Source: JBCBJZ01 sp038522635 (GTDB taxonomy: Bacteria; Pseudomonadota; Alphaproteobacteria; Rhizobiales; Hyphomicrobiaceae). Taken from it: a DNA stretch of 10,080 nt. Below are positions 1 through 5,261 of this stretch, piece by piece. Made by a program: the position numbers and the translations under genes. The stretch is taken from contig JBCBJZ010000135.1 of the NCBI GenBank assembly GCA_038522635.1, positions 1 through 10,080 of the forward strand. The letters are read 5' to 3'. The number at the start of each line of letters is the position of its first letter. Within the stretch, counting starts at the first letter, position 1. The notes below the pieces were generated by a model, which was not told the DNA's origin, made no database searches, and was given only the letters and a program-made list of their open reading frames with translations.

Positions 1-602
1 TGCGGGCCCCGCGGCTCGCGGCGCACATCCATAATATAGGCGCGCACGCGGTCGCCGTAGCGCACCGCCTCGCGCGGGATCATCTCATCGCGGCGGATGA
101 TGCCTTCGGCCTGGCCCAAATCGGCGATCACGTTGCCGTATTCAACACGTTTGACAGTGACGTTGATGATCTCGCCAACGCGGTCCTTGTATTCATTGTA
201 GTGACGCTCGCGCTCGGCTTCGCGCACCTTTTGCACAATCACCTGCTTAGCGTTTTGCGCAGCAACGCGGCCAAAATCGATCGGCGGCAGTGGCTCTGCG
301 ATAAAGTCGCCGAGTTTGGCTTCGGGGTTACGCCGCTCAGCGTCCGCCAAGCCAATTTCGGTTGCGTCGTTTTCAACGGTCTCGACCACAGCGAGCAACC
401 GGGTCAGCTTGGTCTCACCGGTGCGTGGATCGATCACGCAGCGGATGTCATTTTCCGCGCCGTAGCGGGATTTCGCCGCCTTCTGGATCGCGTCTTCCAT
501 CGCTTCGATCACGATGCCGCGGTCGATCACCTTGTCGCGCGCGACCGCATCAGCGATTTGCAGCAGTTCAAGGCGGTTGGCGCTTACGCCGATCTGAGCC
601 AT
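1..602 (-). CDS. nusA: Transcription termination/antitermination factor NusA (N-terminal part; 3' end outside window)
   Basis: NusA binds RNA polymerase and nascent RNA, modulating pausing, termination and antitermination. Two hundred residues are visible. The N-terminal RNAP-binding domain (about 1-130) begins with the typical alphaproteobacterial pattern SANRLELLQIADAVARDK, followed by IVIEAMEDAIQKAAKSRYG (residues 30-48). An S1 domain starts near residue 142 (GEIINVTVKRVEYGNVIADL) and runs to the window edge; the KH domains and any acidic C-terminal repeats lie outside. The start is ATG at 602-600, preceded by an AGAGG Shine-Dalgarno-like sequence about 8 nt upstream. The gene lies 114 bp downstream of rimP in the usual rimP-nusA order, so co-transcription is likely. 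Nothing looks broken. Identity is firm from sequence pattern and gene order. Confidence 0.97.
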   Translation of the reverse strand, partial: MAQIGVSANRLELLQIADAVARDKVIDRGIVIEAMEDAIQKAAKSRYGAENDIRCVIDPRTGETKLTRLLAVVETVENDATEIGLADAERRNPEAKLGDFIAEPLPPIDFGRVAAQNAKQVIVQKVREAERERHYNEYKDRVGEIINVTVKRVEYGNVIADLGQAEGIIRRDEMIPREAVRYGDRVRAYIMDVRREPRGP

Positions 603-716
603 CTGGTGACCTCTTGGTTCGTTCGTATTGTCGTTGGTCTCGTCGTTCGACTTAGAGTGTCAGGGTGGACGCGTTACAGGGCTCGGTGAGCGGACCTCGC
701 GTCTCAGTCTCGTTCG
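603..716. other. rimP-nusA intergenic spacer
   Basis: This 114-bp gap separates rimP from nusA. I see no convincing terminator or tRNA in it, and no promoter I would defend. The AGAGG ribosome binding site for nusA lies at its left edge. Read-through transcription from rimP is the simplest reading. Confidence 0.5.
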
Positions 717-1469
717 TCAAAGCCGTTTGCCGCCCGGCTTGAGCGGTTTTGTGCTCGCGGGCGCTAAGCGGTGGTCGTCGTCCTCGTCGTGTTCGCCTTC
801 GACCTCGATGTCCGCATCGTCGTCGGGGGCCCAATCGCCTTCGCTCAGCCCTGCCGCTTTGCGCGTCTTCTTGGCGCGTGAAAGCGCTTCGCGCACCAAG
901 TCGTCGGTCAGCATCAGCTTCGCGTCCTCGATCATGGCGATCGGCAGGCCAAGCGTGGTTTCGCCGATCTGATCGAGCGTCACGTGCAAGCGCACTTCGT
1001 CGTCTTCGAACCCTTCGAGGATGCCGCGGAAGCGCTTTCGCCCGTCGAGCAGCGCCTTAAGTTCGATCTTGGCTTTAAAACCTGCCCACGCTTCGAAGTC
1101 GGTGGCGCGCACCAGCGGGCGGTCGATCCCCGGCGACGACATCTCCAACGCGTACTCGCCGGGAAGCGGATCGTGCACATCGAGCAACGGCGACAGCATG
1201 CGGGTCAGCGTGGCGCAGTCTTCGATCGTCATGGTGCCATCGGGGCGTTCGGCCATGATCTGCACCGTCGGTTTCGCCCGGCCCATGATGGCAACGCGCA
1301 CGAGCCGGAAGCCCTCCGCTTCCAGCGTCGGCTCGATCACCGAAGCGATCTGCGCTGCAAGGCCCGTCTCCGTGATGAAGCGCGCGCTTGGCACTGGTGA
1401 CGCAGCCGCACTTGGCGCTTCGGCCGTGCCGTGCGCTTGCGCATCCTCATCTGGTCGTCGCTGTACCAC
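717..1469 (-). CDS. rimP: Ribosome maturation factor RimP
   Basis: RimP is a cytoplasmic factor needed for late maturation of the 30S ribosomal subunit. The 250-residue product has the family core: an N-terminal alpha/beta domain from about residue 32 (LAAQIASVIEPTLEAEGF), the conserved SSPGIDRP motif at 111-118, and the SH3-like C-terminal domain ending near 187. Extras are a 30-residue Ala/Pro-rich N-terminus and an acidic tail at 212-232 (DDDADIEVEGEHDEDDD), ending in a basic GGKRL; such tails occur in alphaproteobacterial RimP. The start is GTG at 1469-1467, with AAGGAG 11 nt upstream. That spacing is a little long, but there is no better start, since GTG for V26 has no Shine-Dalgarno sequence. 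It precedes nusA as in most proteobacteria. A promoter candidate lies at 1595-1623. Confidence 0.95.
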   Translation of the reverse strand: MVQRRPDEDAQAHGTAEAPSAAASPVPSARFITETGLAAQIASVIEPTLEAEGFRLVRVAIMGRAKPTVQIMAERPDGTMTIEDCATLTRMLSPLLDVHDPLPGEYALEMSSPGIDRPLVRATDFEAWAGFKAKIELKALLDGRKRFRGILEGFEDDEVRLHVTLDQIGETTLGLPIAMIEDAKLMLTDDLVREALSRAKKTRKAAGLSEGDWAPDDDADIEVEGEHDEDDDHRLAPASTKPLKPGGKRL

Positions 1470-1594
1470 GCGGGCTGCAGCTCCTTGTCCAATGTTCGAA
1501 GGGCGGTGGGCCTTGACCGTTTGCCAAGCGTCTTTGGCGCCGCAAGCGCGTTGGCTCGCAGCAGATCAGGCCCGTCATGTGTTGGATGAGTTAG

Positions 1595-1623
1595 GTTATA
1601 ATCACGGCACGGCGGCGCGACAA
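1595..1623 (-). promoter_or_regulatory. Candidate sigma70-type promoter for rimP-nusA
   Basis: On the minus strand the sequence reads TTGTCG - 17 bp - TATAAC, matching TTGACA/TATAAT at 4 of 6 and 5 of 6 positions with ideal spacing. Transcription would start near 1588, giving a roughly 120-nt leader before the rimP GTG. It lies just downstream of an intrinsic terminator, so it would restart transcription after the upstream gene ends. This is inferred from sequence only. Confidence 0.55.
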
Positions 1624-1635
1624 GGTGGGGGGAGG

Positions 1636-1669
1636 CGAAAAAGCAAACGCCGGGCGCAAGGCCCGGCGT
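1636..1669 (-). terminator. Rho-independent terminator after the secreted repeat-protein gene
   Basis: On the minus strand a perfect 9-bp stem, ACGCCGGGC / GCCCGGCGT with a 5-nt loop (1647-1669), is followed by TTTGCTTTTTC. A GC-rich stem plus U-rich tail 66 nt after the upstream stop codon fits an intrinsic terminator. It isolates the repeat-protein gene from rimP-nusA. Confidence 0.82.
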
Positions 1670-1734
1670 CGTGGTTATCGTGTCTGGCTTTGCGACATGA
1701 CCAGGCCCCCGTTTAAGAGGCCCCGCAACGGTCG

Positions 1735-2946
1735 TCAGTTACAGCGGCCAACCCGCTTGCGCTCGATCTCTTCGCCAAAGATGTTGTAGCCGATGCGCAC
1801 AAGGCGACGCCCCTTGCAGGCTTCAACGAACAGCTTCACCTCATCGAAACCACGCTTCACGAGCCGCTCGGTCACGGTTTCGATGCGCGGCGAGGTGCAG
1901 CCACCGATGCTGTCCTCGTTCATGACTTCGCCGTAGGCGTTGAACTGCGTTTTGTAACGCTTGTTGCCACGGCAGCCGATCACGAGGTATTCGCTATCTT
2001 TCGGTGAAGGCAGGAAGCTGATGCGCGAGTATTTGGCTCGCGTCAGCTTGCTGAAAAGCTGGCGGCGCGTCAGCGGCGGCGGGCAACGGCCAACCCGGTA
2101 GGAGCGGGTCGCTTTGCCGTAGCGGTTCAGTACCACGTACATCCGGTCGAGGCCCTTGCAGGCTTCCAATTCAAAGCGCGGCGGACGGCCGGTCACGATC
2201 GACACACGGTCAAAGCCGCGGCTATCCATAATGCCCGCCAGGTCAGCACGCGTGATCGGCGGATCACAAGCACCGATGCGACGCTCATCACGAATGCGGC
2301 CGCGACGGTTCATGGTCAACTGGACGCGCCGGTTGTTGCGGCAGGCCTCAGCCACGTAGCGCGGGAGCTGGCGGTCGGTGAAACGGATGCGGTCGTAGCC
2401 GTCCTTGCGCAGCCTCGCCGTGATCGCATCGGGGCTCAGCGCCTTGCGGCAGGGGCCCAGGTTGCGATTCTCATCGACGTCACCGTAGGCGTTGACGAAG
2501 ATGCGGTACTTGTTGCCGCGGCGGCAGGCGATCGCCAGGTACGGGATGTCGCCCTGCTCTTCGACGTTGATGCGCCGGTAGCCCCTTTTCTCGAGCAGGC
2601 GTTCCGCGTCGGCCAGCGTGATCTGTGCCCGGCAGCGCCCGATGCGCTCTTCACCGATGATGCGGCCGGAAGTGCGGATCGTGATCCGGTATTTCACGCC
2701 GCCTTTGCAGCCCTCGGCGCGGGTCTTGGACCAGCCCTTTTTCGTGATGGTGATCTCGCTGTAGCCAGCTTGGCGAAGGCGACGGCGGGTACGGTCGCCG
2801 TTGGGGCCGAACTCGAGCGTGATCTGGGCGTCATGCACCAACGGTGCTGCATCGTTTGTGGGTTTAGCCACTGGACCGGCCGCGACAGCCCCGGTGGTGA
2901 ACGCTAGCCCGCAGGTCAGGCCTGCCAGGGCGAAGAACCGCTTCAT
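1735..2946 (-). CDS. Secreted protein of six tandem PepSY-like modules, each with a cysteine pair
   Basis: I do not recognise a named gene. The 403-residue product starts with a Sec signal peptide (MKRFFALAGLTCGLAF, probable cleavage after AVA or AVAA near residues 22-23). C12 is not in a proper lipobox, so a soluble exported protein is more likely than a lipoprotein. The mature part holds six repeats. The first cysteines are C80, C141, C202, C263, C325 and C377, and each is followed exactly 25 residues later by a second (C105, C166, C227, C288, C350, C402). The repeat pattern is roughly L-x3-GY-x2-I ... (A/G)C+ ... N-x-YG-x-V ... (I/L/V)G-x-C, with G always 14 residues after the first Cys. 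Repeats are 61-62 residues apart; the sixth lacks about 8 residues. The helix-plus-three-strand layout resembles PepSY domains, which is my inference. The protein is Arg-rich and basic. ATG at 2946 has GGGAGG 6 nt upstream. It has its own terminator and leader region. Function unknown; the disulfides suggest a periplasmic or extracellular location. Confidence 0.85.
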   Translation of the reverse strand: MKRFFALAGLTCGLAFTTGAVAAGPVAKPTNDAAPLVHDAQITLEFGPNGDRTRRRLRQAGYSEITITKKGWSKTRAEGCKGGVKYRITIRTSGRIIGEERIGRCRAQITLADAERLLEKRGYRRINVEEQGDIPYLAIACRRGNKYRIFVNAYGDVDENRNLGPCRKALSPDAITARLRKDGYDRIRFTDRQLPRYVAEACRNNRRVQLTMNRRGRIRDERRIGACDPPITRADLAGIMDSRGFDRVSIVTGRPPRFELEACKGLDRMYVVLNRYGKATRSYRVGRCPPPLTRRQLFSKLTRAKYSRISFLPSPKDSEYLVIGCRGNKRYKTQFNAYGEVMNEDSIGGCTSPRIETVTERLVKRGFDEVKLFVEACKGRRLVRIGYNIFGEEIERKRVGRCN

Positions 2947-2952
2947 ACTTTA

Positions 2953-2958
2953 CCTCCC
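2953..2958 (-). promoter_or_regulatory. Strong ribosome binding site of the repeat-protein gene
   Basis: GGGAGG lies 6 nt before the ATG at 2946-2944. It is the best Shine-Dalgarno match in the window and fixes the start that gives a complete signal peptide. Confidence 0.8.
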
Positions 2959-3008
2959 AAAGTGCGTGTCCTGTTGATCAGGACCGTGGATCTCCCCGCA
3001 TTAACTAC

Positions 3009-3050
3009 GTTGGTACCAACAAGTCAGTTGTCATATCAACGTTTTAGTTG
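3009..3050. promoter_or_regulatory. Candidate operator: phased GTTG/CAAC cluster
   Basis: GTTG at 3009, CAAC at 3017, GTTG at 3027, CAAC at 3037 and GTTG at 3047 alternate in orientation; the last four start exactly 10 bp apart. The first two form the palindrome GTTGGTACCAAC. One-turn spacing suggests sites on one face of the helix for a regulator of the downstream secreted-protein gene. The regulator is not identified. Confidence 0.4.
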
Positions 3051-3283
3051 GGACACGTGCAGTACGGAGGATCAGCGGCCCGGACGCGCAGGCTCGCTAG
3101 CAGCGGTGAATGACCTGAAAATGACAGTTGTGAGACAAAGTGCGGAGCTCGTCTGCCTTAGAGCAACGGGCGCAAATCGCGAGTCGCCGGCTTAAGCAGG
3201 CCCCCCCTTGCCTTTGCGCCCAAAGTCGCTCGGTACTTTAAGATGAGATCATCTTGGTGATCCCGATCGATCGCTGAGATGAT

Positions 3284-4300
3284 TTAGGCGAGCGTCGCTA
3301 GGTCGACGTTGGCGCCGCACAGCAGCACACCGACACGTTCATCGCTTCGCGCCCGGTAGGCGCCCGCCATCAGCGCTGCGAGCGCCGCAGCCCCGCCCGG
3401 TTCGCTGGCCAGGCGAAGTTGTGACCAGAGCCAGCGTTGAGCGGCGATGATCGCGTCGTCCTCAACCAACACAACGTGATCGACGTGCGCCTGTGCGATC
3501 CCAAGGTTCATCGCACCGGTGCTTTTGGCGCCCAGAGAATCCGCGGCCACCGACGAAACCTCGACGTCGACCACATCTTGCGCGGCGAGCGCTGCATGCA
3601 GCGCGCATGCCCCGTGCGGTTCAACGCCGACAACTTTGACGCGGCCCTCAAACCAGGCCGCGATGCCTGCGATGAGGCCCCCGCCTCCGACCGCCACCAG
3701 CACCGTGTCAAGCTCGCCGGCGTCGCCGCCGATCACGCCTGCGGCCGCCGTCTGCGCGTCCCATTCGGCCGCCAGCGTGCCTTGACCGGCGATCGTGTCG
3801 AAGGCGTCGTAGGCGTGGACGGATAACGCGCCGGTGCGCGCCATGTAATCCGCACAAGCCTCGGCCGCATCGGCATAGCGTTGTCCGCCCACGACCACAT
3901 CCGCGCCGCAGGCACGGATCAGCGCCAGCTTGGGCGGGGCGGTGATCTCAGGCACGAAAATGCGGGCCTTGATGCCAAGCGCCCGGGCCGCATAGGCGAC
4001 GGCCGCGCCATGGTTGCCGCCCGAAGCCGCGGCCACACCCGCTTCGGGCACGTCCGCGCGCAGCAGGCTGTTGAAGGCACCGCGGGTCTTGAACGAGCCC
4101 GCATGCTGCAAGCTCTCAAGTTTCAGCGTGAAAGCATCCGGTCCATTGCCGGGAAAGCCGCCGGTTCGATCGGTCTCAACACGCAACAGCGGTGTGCGGC
4201 GCACGCGCGTGTCGATCCGTGTGGCGGCCGCCTCGATGGCGTGTTTGTCCGGCAGCGTCAGCGAGGCAGGGGCTGTCACGGTTTGGTGCTCCTCATGCAT
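3284..4300 (-). CDS. Threonine/serine dehydratase, PLP-dependent, single-domain
   Basis: The 338-residue product is a fold-type II PLP enzyme of the threonine/serine dehydratase group, which deaminates threonine to 2-oxobutanoate (or serine to pyruvate). Visible motifs are GSFKTRGA (residues 68-75; Lys71 should form the Schiff base), the phosphate-binding SGGNHG at 93-98, GGGGL at 205-209, SEPGG at 299-303 and CGANVD near the C-terminus. There is no C-terminal ACT-like domain, so it is more like catabolic TdcB or serine dehydratases than isoleucine-regulated biosynthetic IlvA; the exact substrate cannot be read from sequence. The reading frame is open up to 4573, but the start is best placed at ATG 4300-4298: the family pattern begins soon after it, and GGAG lies 9 nt upstream. 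The trmB stop is one base upstream (TGA-G-ATG), so translation is probably coupled. Its place between trmB and rimP looks accessory. Confidence 0.88.
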   Translation of the reverse strand: MHEEHQTVTAPASLTLPDKHAIEAAATRIDTRVRRTPLLRVETDRTGGFPGNGPDAFTLKLESLQHAGSFKTRGAFNSLLRADVPEAGVAAASGGNHGAAVAYAARALGIKARIFVPEITAPPKLALIRACGADVVVGGQRYADAAEACADYMARTGALSVHAYDAFDTIAGQGTLAAEWDAQTAAAGVIGGDAGELDTVLVAVGGGGLIAGIAAWFEGRVKVVGVEPHGACALHAALAAQDVVDVEVSSVAADSLGAKSTGAMNLGIAQAHVDHVVLVEDDAIIAAQRWLWSQLRLASEPGGAAALAALMAGAYRARSDERVGVLLCGANVDLATLA

Positions 4301-4301
4301 C

Positions 4302-5081
4302 TCACGTTGCTCCGCCTGAGGCGAAGGATTGAGGTCCGCCTGAGGCGAACGATTGACGTCTCGTTGCGCGTTGGAACGTGAAATACGCACACTGGCGGCC
4401 TTCCCGAAAGGCTTTGGCTTCGTAGCGGGTTGGTGGCCAATCCGCCGGTCGCTCGCGCCACGAGGCTGCACCTTGCGCGGGCCAGCGGAATGCGGGGCTA
4501 TTGCGGAGTGCGAGCAGGATCGTGCGGGCATAATCGCCAATGTCGGTCGCAACGCGCAGTTCGGCGCCGTCACGCATCACGCGCGAGAGCAGATGCAGCG
4601 TGGTGGGGGAGACCAGCCGGCGCTTCACGTGCTTTTTCTTGGGCCAAGGATCGGGAAACAGGATGAAGACGCGCGACAAGCTCGCGTCCGGCAGCGCGCG
4701 TAATAAAGTGCGCACGTCATCGGGGTAGAGTTTGATGTTGGAAAACGCGGGGCGGGCGCGGTCGATCTGGTCCAGGACTTTGACCACGCCGTCGACGAAG
4801 GGCTCTGCGCCGATCAGCTGGACGGCCGGGTTCTGCCGCGCCTGCCAGAGCAGGTGCTCGCCGCCGCCAAAGCCGATCTCGAGCCACACCGGCGCTTGCA
4901 CCGAGGTCCCTTCGAGCTGCGCTTCAAGCGCGCCGCTTTTGATCTGCGCTTCAAGCGCAAGCTCAGGCGCGAACCGGCAGCCCGGAAGCACCTCGTCCCA
5001 GAGCGCCTTCTGGCGCGCGCTGAAGGCTCGCCCTTTACGGCGCCCGAAGCTGCGTAGGTCAGTCGGCTGATCTTGGCTCAC
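4302..5081 (-). CDS. trmB: tRNA (guanine-N7-)-methyltransferase TrmB
   Basis: TrmB uses SAM to methylate G46 in the variable loop of tRNAs. The 259-residue product shows the N-terminal LRSFGRRKGRAFSARQ (residues 9-24), the SAM-binding EIGFGGGEHL (68-77), the family signature FPDPWPKKKH (142-151) and TRYEAKA (218-224). It begins with GTG at 5081-5079; the Shine-Dalgarno is weak, but no better start precedes the conserved LRSFGRRKGR. Two oddities stand out. The C-terminus ends in two copies of QSFASGG(P/A) (residues 243-258) encoded by a 24-bp tandem palindromic repeat. A variable N-terminal segment contains LEAQ twice (43-46 and 52-55), encoded by two copies of the palindrome GCGCTTCAAGCGC. 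Neither touches the catalytic motifs. It follows metK, which makes its methyl donor. Confidence 0.95.
   Translation of the reverse strand: MSQDQPTDLRSFGRRKGRAFSARQKALWDEVLPGCRFAPELALEAQIKSGALEAQLEGTSVQAPVWLEIGFGGGEHLLWQARQNPAVQLIGAEPFVDGVVKVLDQIDRARPAFSNIKLYPDDVRTLLRALPDASLSRVFILFPDPWPKKKHVKRRLVSPTTLHLLSRVMRDGAELRVATDIGDYARTILLALRNSPAFRWPAQGAASWRERPADWPPTRYEAKAFREGRQCAYFTFQRATRRQSFASGGPQSFASGGAT
4311..4356. repeat. Tandem 24-bp palindromic repeat in the trmB 3' end
   Basis: TCCGCCTGAGGCGAA[G/C]GATTGA occurs at 4311-4332 and again at 4335-4356, with one base difference over 22 bp. Each copy holds an inverted repeat (CGCC-TGA-GGCG). On the trmB sense strand it reads TTCGCCTCAGGCGGA, coding F-A-S-G-G. 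The core TTCGCCTCAGG(C/T)GG also occurs in the hairpin at 5196-5238, so both look like members of one repeat family. Confidence 0.8.
4917..4958. repeat. Two 15-bp direct copies of a palindrome inside trmB
   Basis: CTGCGCTTCAAGCGC occurs at 4917-4931 and 4944-4958, exactly 27 bp (nine codons) apart. Each contains the 13-bp perfect inverted repeat GCGCTTCAAGCGC. The copies encode the repeated LEAQ segments in a poorly conserved stretch before the SAM-binding motif. Confidence 0.7.
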
Positions 5082-5261
5082 AGCTTGCGAGCGCCCCGAA
5101 AGTGCATGGCGTAGGGCGCGGCGTCAGGCGCCACGCTCTAGAGTCGGTTCTGCTTCAGCTGGAAGCCGAACCGACATCTAGGCTTCTGTTTTGCCGTTCA
5201 TCTTTCGCCTCAGGTGGTTCCACCTGAAGCGGATGAACTCAAAGGTCACAAACGCGCCGCT
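5082..5261. repeat. Three-hairpin palindromic element filling the metK-trmB gap
   Basis: Three inverted repeats follow each other. (a) 5116-5136: an 8-bp stem with a 5-nt loop; its single mismatch becomes a G-U pair in minus-strand RNA. (b) 5138-5181: CTAGA/TCTAG, then GTCGGTTC/GAACCGAC, then GCTTC/GAAGC around the loop AGCTG, with one bulge and one mismatch. (c) 5196-5238: GTTCATC/GATGAAC plus CGCCTCAGGTGG/CCACCTGAAGCG with a TT turn and a TTT bulge. None is followed by a U-tract in the metK direction, so these are not classic terminators. A REP-like or other dispersed palindromic intergenic element that could affect metK mRNA stability or processing is the best reading. Part (c) shares its core with the repeat in trmB. 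Confidence 0.75.

Larger units (their letters stand above)
1470..1734. other. Intergenic region between the repeat-protein gene and rimP
   Basis: This 265-bp gap holds, in minus-strand order, the intrinsic terminator (1636-1669), the rimP promoter candidate (1595-1623) and a roughly 120-nt rimP leader. The leader contains a small inverted repeat, GCCAA/TTGGC, at 1523-1538. I looked for an initiator tRNA gene, as found before rimP in enterobacteria, and saw none. Confidence 0.55.
2947..3283. promoter_or_regulatory. Regulatory gap upstream of the repeat-protein gene
   Basis: This is 337 bp without a convincing gene. Next to the start codon is an inverted repeat, GTCCTG-TTGAT-CAGGAC (2968-2984), in the 5' leader. 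At 3009-3050 there is a cluster of GTTG/CAAC elements, including a perfect 12-bp palindrome GTTGGTACCAAC (3009-3020). I found no -35/-10 pair I would defend, although the AT-richer stretch 3000-3060 is the natural promoter place. On the dehydratase side, inverted repeats AAGATGA/TCATCTT (3240-3255) and ATCATCT/AGATGAT (3248-3254 with 3277-3283) follow the stop codon. They lack a U-tract on the minus strand, so they may be a weak or Rho-assisted 3' end. Confidence 0.5.

Noticed and set aside
1470..1594. Initiator tRNA gene ahead of rimP, as in enterobacteria
   Set aside because: No cloverleaf, T-loop consensus or CCA end could be found in the leader.
3009..3050. CRISPR-like repeat array
   Set aside because: The repeated elements are only 4 bp and alternate in orientation with 4-6 bp between; there are no CRISPR-sized repeats or spacers.
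2962..3195. 77-residue plus-strand frame divergent from the repeat-protein gene
   Set aside because: It covers the leader hairpin and the GTTG/CAAC cluster, has no good RBS and no recognisable domain; the region reads better as regulatory DNA.
4302..4573. Long N-terminal extension of the dehydratase overlapping trmB
   Set aside because: The frame is open to 4573, but the extra residues are low-complexity shadow sequence of trmB. The ATG at 4300 has an RBS and sits just before the family's usual N-terminus.
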